Part shown: positions 1-7,689 of the stretch, piece by piece
How positions within the stretch are numbered: the first letter of the stretch is position 1
How the letters are laid out: every line of letters begins with the position of its first letter
Source of the DNA: a virus
Strand: one strand, 5' to 3'
DNA length: 64,000 nt
IMG/VR virus record: IMGVR_UViG_3300043418_000120
Coordinates: 62,001 to 126,000 of that record
The notes under the pieces: model-generated
What the model was told of the DNA's origin: nothing
Databases searched by the model: none
The model's input: the letters and a program-made list of their open reading frames with translations, nothing else
Program-made: the position numbers and the translations under genes

Positions 1-2213
1 GAATCTTGACTCTGCCAATGTGGCAAAACATGACTCCCGAGATCGAGGAGATGTTGAAGGCTCACGAAGTTGGCCACGCCCTTTACACTGACGAATCGAT
101 CTTCGCAGGACATCAAACTAAAAACCCAAAACTGCCTTTCGGCTACCTGAACATCCTTGAAGATGCGCGCATCGAGAAATTGATGAAGCGTAAGTATCCT
201 GGCTTGCGTAAAGTATTCACGCAAGGTTATGTTGAATTGAACAACCGCGACTTCTTCGGTCTCATGGGTAAGCCTCGTAAGCTGCAGTTGATCGATCGTA
301 TCAACCTGTGGTTCAAAGTTGGATACGCGTCTGGTGTCAAATTTTCTGTCGCTGAGAAGTACTTGGTCGAGAAGGCTGAGAAGATGGAAACCATCAGCGA
401 TGTCGTTGACTTGGCTAAGACTATCTACGCATTCTCATTGCGCGAAAAGCAAAAAGCCCTTGATGCTTTGAAGAGTTCTGCTGACTACAAGAAATTGAAA
501 GAAGAAGAGAAGAAAGACATCGAGGAAGACCTCGAACTAGAAGCTCTGATGGACGAAGATGAGAAATTCTTTGACGATGACGATTGGTCCAGCTCACCTC
601 CCGAATATACAGAACCAGACGAAGATACGCCTGAGGAAGACCTCGAGCAAGTAAAGGTTCGTAGCAATGAGACAGCTGCTGGTGACAGTTATGAGGCTGA
701 TGTAGATGGCGAAACCCTTGACACCGACATGTCTCAAGAAGACTTGAAAGAGTTAGAATCTGTTACCAACAAAGCCTTTGACGAAAAGCTCGCCACTGCT
801 GCTGACACAAGCACTGAGTATGTCTACTTGGGTTTGCCCGACACATCTAAGATGAATGCGAAGGTAGACTACAAGACTGTCGTTCGTGAAACCAATGCTC
901 TCTTGGATGGTAAGAAACATCAATTCCACATCACTTCTTACTACAAAGAGTACGAAGATTTTAAGGTTGAGAACAGCCGTGTCGTCAACTATCTCTACAA
1001 AGAATTTGAGATGAAGAAGGCTGCTTCTGCTTACAAGCGCACCTCTACTGCAAAGACTGGTGTTCTTGATGTGGCGAAGATTGCTTCTTACCGAATCCGC
1101 GAAGACTTGTTCAAGCAAATTACTATCACCAAAGATGGTCAGAAGCATGGCATGTTGTTTACGATCGACTGGTCAGGTTCTATGAACGAATACTTGCACG
1201 AAACTGTCAAGCAAGTTATCTCATTGGCAACCTTCTGCTATCGTGCCAAGATTCCGTTCGAAGTATATGCATTCAGCGACAACGTCGATGGTGGCAGTCG
1301 TTATGACGACTACCGTGGTAGCATCGATCTTGATTCTACTTACGATAAAGGTAAGTTTGTTATCGATCAACGATTCCAAATGTTGGAGTTCTTCAGTCAC
1401 CGCATGACCGTGAGCGAGTTCAATACTATGTGCCGTAACTTGTTTGTTATGTCGCGTTCGGATGATGCTCGTCAATGGGTGCCTTCTCGCGATAAAGATA
1501 TGCAGAATGTTGCACTATATTCTCACCCTGCGAAGTACCAATTGAACGGCACACCTTTGAATGAAGCGATGGTTTGGTTCTACAACTACTGTGGCGAATT
1601 CAAGCGTAACAACCAAGTTGAGAAGTTGACATTGATCAAATTGACCGATGGCGATGCTCACGGTTTCCAACGCTACATTACTGATCGTAATGACCGTGGC
1701 GCTTGGGATTCTCGTTACATTGAGAGAACTCGTTATGCTTACAACGAAGTCGAACGTCAACATGTTCGCTACAAGATTGAGACTTTGTTGCAAGACGATG
1801 TTACCAAGAAGACTTACAACTACACACCAGAAGATGCTACTAACATTATCTGCAAAATGATCCAAGATCGTTATGAAGCTGCTGTTGTTGGTTATCACGT
1901 AGTTGGTTCTGGTCGCCGTGAGTTGACTTACACTTTACAACGCTACCGCATTGCTGACGAAAAGACTGCTCGCGAGGCTTTGGCCATCGACATCCGTAAG
2001 GGTTTCAACGAAGATATGTTCTTTCCAGTTCAAATGGCTGGTCATACCGAAATGTTCTTCTTGCCAAACACTATCCGTGTGAAGGATGAGACTCTTGAGG
2101 AAGCGATGGGTAACTTGACAGCAAACCAAATTGCTAAGAAGTTCTCTAAGCATGTGGGTGGTAAGAAGACCTCTCGCATTTTGTTAAACCGTTTTGTTCA
2201 GGCTGTTGCATAA
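1..2213 (+). CDS. CobT-like VWA-domain protein with HExxH motif (5' truncated)
   Basis: The reading frame is open from the window edge, so the true start lies upstream. Counting from the TTG at base 6, an HExxH zinc-metallopeptidase signature (HEVGH) sits at residues 20-24, a strongly acidic stretch at about 165-240, and a von Willebrand A domain follows with the MIDAS motif D388-W-S390-G-S392 and a downstream TDG at about 547-549. This arrangement is that of the CobT-like partner of MoxR/CobS AAA+ ATPases, and a CobS-like gene lies 2 kb downstream. Known pairs act as metal-dependent chaperone-like remodelers; the phage substrate is unknown. The stop overlaps the next ATG (TAATG). Product class is fairly certain, function is inferred. 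Confidence 0.8.
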   Translation, partial: ILTLPMWQNMTPEIEEMLKAHEVGHALYTDESIFAGHQTKNPKLPFGYLNILEDARIEKLMKRKYPGLRKVFTQGYVELNNRDFFGLMGKPRKLQLIDRINLWFKVGYASGVKFSVAEKYLVEKAEKMETISDVVDLAKTIYAFSLREKQKALDALKSSADYKKLKEEEKKDIEEDLELEALMDEDEKFFDDDDWSSSPPEYTEPDEDTPEEDLEQVKVRSNETAAGDSYEADVDGETLDTDMSQEDLKELESVTNKAFDEKLATAADTSTEYVYLGLPDTSKMNAKVDYKTVVRETNALLDGKKHQFHITSYYKEYEDFKVENSRVVNYLYKEFEMKKAASAYKRTSTAKTGVLDVAKIASYRIREDLFKQITITKDGQKHGMLFTIDWSGSMNEYLHETVKQVISLATFCYRAKIPFEVYAFSDNVDGGSRYDDYRGSIDLDSTYDKGKFVIDQRFQMLEFFSHRMTVSEFNTMCRNLFVMSRSDDARQWVPSRDKDMQNVALYSHPAKYQLNGTPLNEAMVWFYNYCGEFKRNNQVEKLTLIKLTDGDAHGFQRYITDRNDRGAWDSRYIERTRYAYNEVERQHVRYKIETLLQDDVTKKTYNYTPEDATNIICKMIQDRYEAAVVGYHVVGSGRRELTYTLQRYRIADEKTAREALAIDIRKGFNEDMFFPVQMAGHTEMFFLPNTIRVKDETLEEAMGNLTANQIAKKFSKHVGGKKTSRILLNRFVQAVA

Positions 2214-2575
2214 TGAAACCACATTTACACGGGAGGATCCATGCCAAAAAGTATGGCGGAAAATCGGAAGACTACGCCGACATCGACGACTTTATCGATT
2301 CATCCAAGTGCGCTGTCCCAGACGTTCGTCATCGGGCCATCCTGCACTCAGCTTTCGGATGCTTTATTGTTGAACGGATGTTCGGTCGTACGCGATTTAA
2401 CTCCGACGGACGTGAGTATAGTCCACGCGATATCGCCGAAGACCACATCCTTCAAGACCTCGGTTTCATACCAACAATGGAACAGTACTTGAACAACATG
2501 ACCATTCAGCCTTGGATGAGTGGTACTGAAAAGAAGAACCAAGTGACACGTAAACATATAAGTTTAGAGGATTAA
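2213..2575 (+). CDS. Conserved phage protein (DUF6915-like)
   Basis: A 120-residue protein starting at an ATG that overlaps the previous stop, which implies translational coupling to the VWA gene. It carries a compact conserved pattern: GGKSEDY near residue 15, a D-SK motif, then RHRAILHSAFG and a second FG. From memory this resembles the DUF6915 group seen in phages and bacteria, for which I know no function. The His/Arg cluster could bind metal or nucleic acid, but this is only a guess. Confidence 0.75.
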   Translation: MKPHLHGRIHAKKYGGKSEDYADIDDFIDSSKCAVPDVRHRAILHSAFGCFIVERMFGRTRFNSDGREYSPRDIAEDHILQDLGFIPTMEQYLNNMTIQPWMSGTEKKNQVTRKHISLED

Positions 2576-2578
2576 ATT

Positions 2579-2971
2579 ATGGGAAAACTGGCTACAGTTA
2601 TTGAAGCTCCAATCAAGGGAGCATTGGGTACGGAAGTTAATGTGGGTGACACCGTTATGGTTGTTACTACTGGCTATTCGCATAACGTGAGTGTCAAGAA
2701 GGGTATTTACAAAGGCTACATCAAGGGCAGCTACTACCCTCAGCGAGCTCGCGTTGAAGTTGAGTGCATGCGCAAGGTTCAGGTGAAGCCTGATGGTACT
2801 GTGTTTAGTTGGTCAAAGGATTATAACTCTGCTACATGGGAAGACGTTCGCAAGACTCTTACTTGGCGAGAAGAACTCTTTATCCACAAGACTACTTTGA
2901 ATTTGAACCGCATCGCATCTATCACTGCTGCTGAAGCTGAAACAGTTACTAAAATTGGGAAGCTCGTATAA
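2579..2971 (+). CDS. Hypothetical protein, beta-rich
   Basis: A 130-residue protein with no recognised family. The first half alternates hydrophobic and charged residues with several glycines (GTEVNVGDTVMVVTTG), which suggests a small beta-barrel such as an SH3-like fold (inference). The start follows AGAGGATTAAATT. The TAA stop overlaps the ATG of the next gene, so it belongs to the same coupled operon. Confidence 0.7.
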   Translation: MGKLATVIEAPIKGALGTEVNVGDTVMVVTTGYSHNVSVKKGIYKGYIKGSYYPQRARVEVECMRKVQVKPDGTVFSWSKDYNSATWEDVRKTLTWREELFIHKTTLNLNRIASITAAEAETVTKIGKLV

Positions 2972-3279
2972 TGGGATACTATACTGATTTTGAATTGACA
3001 GTTGTTGAAGGCGACCCTGATCTTGAGAAGGTTGCTGAACGATTGGCTACGATTAGCACTTATGATTGGGACACTGACTTTTTCTTGAACGCGAAGTGGT
3101 ATGACTTCAATCTAGACATGAAGAAGTTGAGTGAGGAGTTTCCTGATGTTCTATTCTGCCTAGAAGGTAAGGGTGAAGAGAATGGAGATCTCTGGATGGC
3201 ATATTACAAGAACGGTAAGAGTCAAATGTGCCCAGCTGTAGTTACATATGAACCGTATGATGAAAGTAAATTGAAATGA
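2971..3279 (+). CDS. Conserved hypothetical protein (MGYYTDFEL type)
   Basis: A 102-residue acidic protein beginning MGYYTDFELTV and containing a WYDFNLDMKKLS segment followed by an EFPDVLF and GEENGDLW pattern. Proteins of this type recur in phage genomes as small early proteins of unknown function (family memory only). It starts in a TAATG overlap with the upstream gene and its own stop overlaps the downstream ATG (ATGA), so the run 2213-3686 is translated as a coupled set. Confidence 0.75.
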   Translation: MGYYTDFELTVVEGDPDLEKVAERLATISTYDWDTDFFLNAKWYDFNLDMKKLSEEFPDVLFCLEGKGEENGDLWMAYYKNGKSQMCPAVVTYEPYDESKLK

Positions 3280-3686
3280 GTATTATCAAAAAAGGTTACC
3301 GAATCACAGTAACATCTTGGGAAAACGATGCTGACAACTACAACACTCTCTCGCGCGATGGGCTCGACGAGAAGGTAGTTGAGGGCTACGTAGAAATGTT
3401 GAAGTTGCTGAAAGGCAGCTACTGTAACAACAAAAATGTTTTTGGTAACCTATACGAACCTCGCGATCACGAAGTTGCTGAGTTTGAAGCTGCCATCCGC
3501 CCAATTATGGATAAGCATGGCATTGAGTATGATGACGAGTATCCAACAGACGCCTTCTGCGATATCGTTAGTGAGTTCACAGGTTACGGAGAAGGTTATA
3601 TGACACGAGTTGTTGAAAAACTCGTTGTTGAGTATGTGCCAGAAGACATTATCATTGAAGACGTTTCTAAAAAATTTGGAGTATAA
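3276..3686 (+). CDS. Hypothetical protein
   Basis: A 136-residue protein with no recognised domain. It is mixed in charge, with a Trp-containing N terminus (ITVTSWENDADNYNT) and an acidic C-terminal half. The ATG overlaps the stop of the upstream gene (ATGA). It lies between the CobT-like and CobS-like genes in an unbroken operon, which hints at a shared expression programme rather than a known function. Confidence 0.7.
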   Translation: MSIIKKGYRITVTSWENDADNYNTLSRDGLDEKVVEGYVEMLKLLKGSYCNNKNVFGNLYEPRDHEVAEFEAAIRPIMDKHGIEYDDEYPTDAFCDIVSEFTGYGEGYMTRVVEKLVVEYVPEDIIIEDVSKKFGV

Positions 3687-3688
3687 AC

Positions 3689-4204
3689 ATGAACGATAAA
3701 ATTCAAACCCGTTTTGATCAACTAATCAGCGATCAAGCTGCGTTGCAACGCAAATTCCAAGAACAAGCTCAGACTATGTTCAAAGAAATCACTAAAGAGT
3801 TCTTCGACAAGAATCCAGGCATCACTGGTGTTGTTTGGACACAGTATACACCATACTTTAACGATGGCGATACTTGCGAGTTTGGTGTGAACGAACCTAC
3901 TTTCACCAACGCACCAGTTGATGAGATGAGCGAAGTTCGCTGGGGTGAGTATGAAGGTGAAACTGATGGTGTGTGGGCATGCGAGAACATCCATTCTGTT
4001 CTTGAGAGTGACCGTGACTACTACAAGGAAACTGCAGATGCCATTCGTGCGGCTGGTGGTGTTGATCCAGAGTCATGTCGTCTTATGGCAACTGCCATCG
4101 GTTCGAGCGACATGGAAAATGTCATGAAAGCCATGTTCGGCGACCACGTAAAGGTTATCGCTACACGCGAAGGCTTCGATGTGGACGACTACGACCATGA
4201 CTAA
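3689..4204 (+). CDS. Hypothetical protein
   Basis: A 171-residue acidic protein with a helical, Gln-rich N-terminal 35 residues and a Tyr/Asp-rich C-terminal end. No catalytic motif stands out. The ATG follows GGAGTATAAAC. It is the last gene of the first operon: a stem-loop terminator (4224-4244) and a new promoter (4258-4286) follow directly. Confidence 0.7.
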   Translation: MNDKIQTRFDQLISDQAALQRKFQEQAQTMFKEITKEFFDKNPGITGVVWTQYTPYFNDGDTCEFGVNEPTFTNAPVDEMSEVRWGEYEGETDGVWACENIHSVLESDRDYYKETADAIRAAGGVDPESCRLMATAIGSSDMENVMKAMFGDHVKVIATREGFDVDDYDHD

Positions 4205-4223
4205 AAAGTAAACCAAAAGGTTT

Positions 4224-4247
4224 AACCCTACTGCCAGTAGGGTTATT
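4224..4247 (+). terminator. Stem-loop terminator
   Basis: AACCCTACT pairs perfectly with AGTAGGGTT around a GCC loop, followed by ATT. It closes the first operon just upstream of a sigma70 promoter. The T-run after the stem is short, so efficiency is uncertain. Confidence 0.7.
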
Positions 4248-4257
4248 CCGAAAAGTA

Positions 4258-4286
4258 TTGACATTTATTGGGTTTTAACGTATAAT
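4258..4286 (+). promoter_or_regulatory. Sigma70-type promoter for the cobS-like gene
   Basis: TTGACA and TATAAT are both perfect consensus and are separated by 17 bp. The predicted transcript would start near 4293 and carry an AAGGA site before the ATG at 4320. Confidence 0.85.
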
Positions 4287-4319
4287 TACTCTATTGTGAT
4301 TGAAAACCAAGGATATATT

Positions 4320-5456
4320 ATGAATCAAGAGTCTTTTGAGGCGAAACTGCTCGCCATGTTCCCTGAAGTCGTCGATGCTGGCGTTGTTTCTCGTGCTCAG
4401 ATCGCTTCAACCATGGAAGAGCTCGGTACTACGAAATGGCCAACATGGTTGATGGCTGAGAAGGTTGGTCGTGGCTTATATGCCATCAGCGGAAATACAG
4501 CCCGAAAGCCTGTTGAGGAAGAAGTTGAAGTGAGTGCTCCAAAATCTGTTTATGTGACCGAAGCTACGGTTGCGCCACCTGTCGTTGACCCCAACTATGT
4601 TGCTTGGGGCAACCACGCCGACGTTGATGCTATCGTCAAGTCAAAATTATTCCACCCCATCTACATTACAGGTCCAACTGGTAACGGTAAATCTACCATG
4701 GTTGAGCAAATTTGCGCAAAGGCCAAGGTTGCTCTCATCCGTGTGAACTTGAACAGCACTGATGACGAAGATAAACTGATCGCATCTAAGACTTTGGTTG
4801 ACGGTAACGTGGTGATTGAAGACGGTCCAGTTGTTGTTGCGATGCGTAAGGGCATCCCAATCCTGATTGATGAGATTGACGCTGGTGGCGCAAACCTTTT
4901 GATGTGTTTGCAAGGCGTCTTGGAGGGCAAACCTCTCTACATCAAGTCTAAAAACGAAATTGTTTACCCAACCAAGGGTTTTAATGTGATTGCGACCGCA
5001 AACACGAAGGGTAAGGGCTCTGACGATGGTCGTTACATCGGCACAAACGTCCTGAACGAAGCCTTTCTTGAGCGTTTCGCCATTGTGTTTGAGCAAGAGT
5101 ATCCAGGCTCTAAAATTGAGTCTAAAATCGTCACAAACCTGATGAAAAGCCTGAATTGTATGGATGGCGAGTTTACCGCTGTCCTGATCAAGTGGGCTGA
5201 TGCGATCCGTCGCACTTTCGAGGACGGTGGTGTCGATGAAACGATTACGACTCGTCGTTTGGTTCACATTGTGAAGAACTTTGCGATCTACAAAGACAAG
5301 CGTAAGTCCGTCCAATTGGCTGTAAACCGATTTGACGCCCATACGAAGGAAGCATTCCTAGATTTGTTCGACAAGGTCTCTGCAGAGCCTACAGCGGCTC
5401 CTGCAGTCCCTGTAAGCTACGAAATTGCCGAAGATCGAGGCGAAGTTCCCTTCTAA
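4320..5456 (+). CDS. cobS: CobS/MoxR-like AAA+ ATPase
   Basis: A 378-residue AAA+ ATPase. Walker A is GPTGNGKST at residues 118-126 and Walker B is ILIDEID at about 181-187; a sensor-like ATANTKGKG follows. This is the CobS branch of MoxR ATPases, found in many T4-like phages, which normally works with a CobT-type VWA protein; one is encoded at 1-2213. I chose the ATG at 4320 because it has an AAGGA site; an upstream GTG at 4296 lies at the transcription start. Residues 4-60 form a separate N-terminal domain that is repeated as a stand-alone protein in the next gene. Role in infection is unknown. Confidence 0.9.
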   Translation: MNQESFEAKLLAMFPEVVDAGVVSRAQIASTMEELGTTKWPTWLMAEKVGRGLYAISGNTARKPVEEEVEVSAPKSVYVTEATVAPPVVDPNYVAWGNHADVDAIVKSKLFHPIYITGPTGNGKSTMVEQICAKAKVALIRVNLNSTDDEDKLIASKTLVDGNVVIEDGPVVVAMRKGIPILIDEIDAGGANLLMCLQGVLEGKPLYIKSKNEIVYPTKGFNVIATANTKGKGSDDGRYIGTNVLNEAFLERFAIVFEQEYPGSKIESKIVTNLMKSLNCMDGEFTAVLIKWADAIRRTFEDGGVDETITTRRLVHIVKNFAIYKDKRKSVQLAVNRFDAHTKEAFLDLFDKVSAEPTAAPAVPVSYEIAEDRGEVPF

Positions 5457-5461
5457 AATGC

Positions 5462-5490
5462 TTGACATTATACCTGAATTCAGGTATAAT
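5462..5490 (+). promoter_or_regulatory. Sigma70-type promoter overlapped by a perfect 24-bp palindrome
   Basis: TTGACA (5462-5467) and TATAAT (5485-5490) with a 17-bp spacer. Bases 5467-5490 form a perfect inverted repeat with half-site ATTATACCTGAA, centred between 5478 and 5479 and covering the spacer and -10 box. This has the form of an operator for a dimeric repressor (inference). Confidence 0.85.
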
Positions 5491-5528
5491 TACTTGTAAA
5501 CTTGAAAACCTCTCAAAGGAAATATACT

Positions 5529-5924
5529 ATGTTGAAATATGCTGACCTGACCAAAGCCCAAAAGCGTTTCGTTGATGCCGTCCTCGCCGAATTCCCAGCC
5601 GTTGCTGAGACTGGCCAAGTGTCGCGTAAGGAACTTGAGTCCATTTACTGGACTTTGAATGACCTGCGCGCACAAGGTGGTGAGAAAGTTGGTTTTCCGA
5701 ACTGGTTGACTGGCCCAAATAAGGTTGCTCGCGGTGTGTTCGCAATGCCAATGCCTGAAACACAAGCAAAGAAGGCTAAGAAAGCTGTTGCGAAAGAAAA
5801 GGCTGCGTTCGAAGCAATCATCGACGAGACTCCGATTCTCGACAGCACAGATTATTCAGACTACGATGCTGAACAAGAAGAAGTTTTGAATGCTGCTCGC
5901 GAATGCGCTGGCTTTGAAGACTAA
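5529..5924 (+). CDS. Stand-alone copy of the CobS N-terminal domain
   Basis: A 131-residue protein whose residues 12-76 match the N-terminal domain of the CobS-like ATPase just upstream. Shared landmarks are F-x3-LA-x-FP-x-V, then G-x-VSR, then WL and KV-x-RG-x-(Y/F)A. A Lys-rich linker and an acidic tail follow. The ATG has an AAAGGA site; in-frame upstream codons from 5502 lack support. It has its own promoter with a palindrome. A role as adaptor, competitor or regulator of the ATPase is inference. Confidence 0.8.
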   Translation: MLKYADLTKAQKRFVDAVLAEFPAVAETGQVSRKELESIYWTLNDLRAQGGEKVGFPNWLTGPNKVARGVFAMPMPETQAKKAKKAVAKEKAAFEAIIDETPILDSTDYSDYDAEQEEVLNAARECAGFED

Positions 5925-5943
5925 GAAATAAATTTTGAGGGAA

Positions 5944-5969
5944 GGATGCGTGTGGTCACCAGCGCATCC
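5944..5969 (+). other. Strong hairpin in the intergenic leader
   Basis: GGATGCG pairs with CGCATCC, and the enclosed segment itself contains the palindrome GGTCACC. No T-run follows, so it is more likely a leader structure, processing site or binding site than a terminator. It lies 40 bp before the winged-helix gene. Confidence 0.5.
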
Positions 5970-6009
5970 ATATTCCCATTTGTAGGTGACGTTATTTTAT
6001 GGAGTTACG

Positions 6010-6273
6010 ATGAGTAAAACTGCTAAATTGGTTCAATCTTTTCAAAATGGCAACGAGTTCACTGCTAAGCAAATCTCGGGATCTTTTGGTTTTAAGAATC
6101 CAGGACGTGCTGTTCATTACCTGCGTTCGCAAGGGTATTGCATCTACAGCAACCCAGTGACCTTGAGCACTGGTGAGACAGTTGTGAAGTATCGTTTGGG
6201 TAAGCCAAGCAAGCGTATGGTTGCCATTGCCAACGCCGTGTTGGGCGCATCTGCGTTCTCGCGCACAGCCTAA
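6010..6273 (+). CDS. Winged-helix DNA-binding protein
   Basis: An 87-residue basic protein. Residues about 5-60 follow a winged helix-turn-helix pattern: LVQSFQNGNEFTAKQISGSFG is the first helix pair, then RAVHYLRSQGY as recognition helix and a beta wing (CIYSNP, TGETVVKYRLG). Similar small wHTH proteins are common in T4-like phages (family memory). The ATG at 6010 has a GGAG site; in-frame codons from 5986 lack one. A hairpin lies upstream and a terminator-like stem follows, so it could be expressed as a single unit. Transcriptional regulator is the likely role; targets unknown. Confidence 0.75.
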   Translation: MSKTAKLVQSFQNGNEFTAKQISGSFGFKNPGRAVHYLRSQGYCIYSNPVTLSTGETVVKYRLGKPSKRMVAIANAVLGASAFSRTA

Positions 6274-6280
6274 TGGGACA

Positions 6281-6308
6281 GGGCTGGTGCAATGCCAGCC
6301 CATTTTCT
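6281..6308 (+). terminator. Terminator or attenuator stem-loop
   Basis: GGGCTGG pairs with CCAGCCC (6281-6287 / 6295-6301), followed by ATTTTCTT. It separates the wHTH gene from the MazZ-like gene. Because no promoter is seen after it, partial read-through is likely. Confidence 0.65.
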
Positions 6309-6318
6309 TGGAGAATAT

Positions 6319-6672
6319 ATGGCAACTCGCAGAATCAATCTAGACAAAGTCAAAGCATCGCAAGAAGCTACGACTGGTGGTCGCAAATTTGATGGTGGTA
6401 AACTTATGTACGGTTTGCTGCCTCCACTCGCGCTCGAGGAAACTGTAAAGGTTTTGACCTTCGGCGCTGAGAAGTACGAGCCTGACAACTGGAAATATGT
6501 TCCAGATTCGAAGCGTCGTTACTATGATGCCCTACAGAGACACCTCTGGGCTTACAAACGTGGTGAGCAACTTGATCCAGAGTCAGGTATCCATCACTTG
6601 GCACACGCAATGTGTTGCTTGATGTTCTTGTATGAACACGATGTTAAATACTCTTTGGAGGAATCCAAATAA
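6319..6672 (+). CDS. MazZ-like dATP/dGTP diphosphohydrolase (DUF5664 family)
   Basis: A 117-residue protein with the family's signatures: GGRKFDGGK near residue 20, LLPPLALEE, FGAEKYEP-NW, then RHLWAYKRGE and HHLAHAMCCLMFL. The all-alpha MazG-fold enzyme binds metal through the Glu/Asp/His cluster and hydrolyses purine dNTPs to monophosphates. In Z-genome phages this activity supports diaminopurine synthesis, but no purZ is seen here, so general nucleotide-pool editing is more likely. The start is the ATG after TTGGAGAATAT. Confidence 0.8.
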   Translation: MATRRINLDKVKASQEATTGGRKFDGGKLMYGLLPPLALEETVKVLTFGAEKYEPDNWKYVPDSKRRYYDALQRHLWAYKRGEQLDPESGIHHLAHAMCCLMFLYEHDVKYSLEESK

Positions 6673-6693
6673 TCACTTAACCGAGGAGAGCAT

Positions 6694-6951
6694 ATGTCGC
6701 ACGAATTTGACAAAGAACAACACTCTAAACGTATCCATCAAAAGGAAACGGTACTCGAGAAGAAGATGAGACTCGCGAAAGAGTTTCGTCATGAACATGC
6801 CCTAAAGAATCCACATCGATATCATAAGGCTTCGCTGTTTAACTGCGGTGATGCAAACTGTGTGATGTGTATGAATCCTCGTAAAGCATTTGGAGAAAAG
6901 ACAATGCAAGAACGTAAGTTCGAGCAGACAACAAAGTGGACAGATGAGTAA
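6694..6951 (+). CDS. Conserved phage protein with Cys cluster
   Basis: An 85-residue, Lys/His-rich protein. The C-terminal part carries LFNCGDANCVMCMNPRKAFGE, with three cysteines in a CxxxxCxxC spacing plus nearby histidines, a possible metal site. This Cys-NPRK-FGE pattern recurs in many phage proteins with no known function. AGGAG precedes the ATG. It overlaps the next start. Confidence 0.75.
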   Translation: MSHEFDKEQHSKRIHQKETVLEKKMRLAKEFRHEHALKNPHRYHKASLFNCGDANCVMCMNPRKAFGEKTMQERKFEQTTKWTDE

Positions 6952-7501
6952 CTTTATTTTTATTGAGCGCAATATTGATGTAGCACCAATCCTGAAACAG
7001 GTTTTAGATAACCCGCAGGATTGGTCTGCTGTTTCGGAGTATGAGAGTATTGGTGGTGATCATAAACCACCTGGATTCTTGCCTCTAATTATGGCGGTCG
7101 TTGAACCCAACGCCGATCCTAAAAATGCCGAAGCACTTCAACAAACACCTCTGTTCAACAAGTATGATCAGGTGTTGCGTTTTATTGCGTCAAGAGGAAT
7201 TAAGAAACTCGCACGAGCAGCCTTCTTCAAGTTGGCTGTTGGTGCTTCTGTCACTCGTCACATCGACGAAGGAACTTACTACTTGACTAAAGATAGATAC
7301 CACTTGTCCTTACAAGGTAGGTATCTATACGAAGTTGATGGTGAGGAACATATTATTGAGCCAGGAACATTTTTCTGGTTTGATAATAAGAAGTATCATC
7401 GGGCAGTTAATATTTCTCCCGATACTGATAGGATTACGTTTGTGTTTGACTCGCATCACTCGCCGACTAATCCGCATCATTTAGTGAAAGATTTATTATG
7501 A
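6944..7501 (+). CDS. Aspartyl/asparaginyl beta-hydroxylase-like dioxygenase
   Basis: A 185-residue double-stranded beta-helix protein. The Fe(II) ligands are visible as H106-I-D108 and H152 (in KYHRAVN), with the typical LSLQGRYLYEVDGEE and GTFFWFDN core strands. The family uses Fe(II), 2-oxoglutarate and oxygen to hydroxylate protein side chains or small molecules. The ATG at 6944 overlaps the upstream stop; earlier in-frame starts lie deep in that gene. The substrate is unknown; a phage or host protein is possible. Confidence 0.75.
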   Translation: MSNFIFIERNIDVAPILKQVLDNPQDWSAVSEYESIGGDHKPPGFLPLIMAVVEPNADPKNAEALQQTPLFNKYDQVLRFIASRGIKKLARAAFFKLAVGASVTRHIDEGTYYLTKDRYHLSLQGRYLYEVDGEEHIIEPGTFFWFDNKKYHRAVNISPDTDRITFVFDSHHSPTNPHHLVKDLL

Positions 7502-7689
7502 GTGGGCTTGGTTTTATTGCACCAGAAGAAGATGGCGAATGTGAATTGTGCGGTAAGGTTGATGAACTTCGCCCTTATGGTCCAAATTATGAGCGTATCT
7601 GTTTTGATTGTGGAATGAAGAATGAAGAACTCAGCCGTCAACGTGCTGCTGAGTATATTTTTGGTATACCGAAAGTGAGATTACAATGA
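7498..7689 (+). CDS. Small zinc-ribbon protein
   Basis: A 63-residue protein with two knuckles, CELCGK near residue 16 and CFDCGM near residue 37, forming a four-cysteine zinc ribbon. The RPYGPN between them is typical of a recurring phage family without assigned function. It is coupled to both neighbours by ATGA overlaps. Confidence 0.8.
   Translation: MSGLGFIAPEEDGECELCGKVDELRPYGPNYERICFDCGMKNEELSRQRAAEYIFGIPKVRLQ

Noticed and set aside
485-1475. Several minus-strand frames, one Ser-rich
   Set aside because: They are antisense to the VWA protein. The Ser-rich one mirrors the GAA/GAC-rich acidic region of the real gene.
4647-5342. Long minus-strand frame of 231 codons
   Set aside because: It lies fully antisense to the CobS-like ATPase, whose motifs are intact. 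It has no ribosome site and reflects the codon pattern of the real gene.
6319-6672. Z-genome (diaminopurine) phage
   Set aside because: The MazZ-like hydrolase alone is not enough. No PurZ is present, and the polymerase is a T4-type family B enzyme rather than DpoZ.
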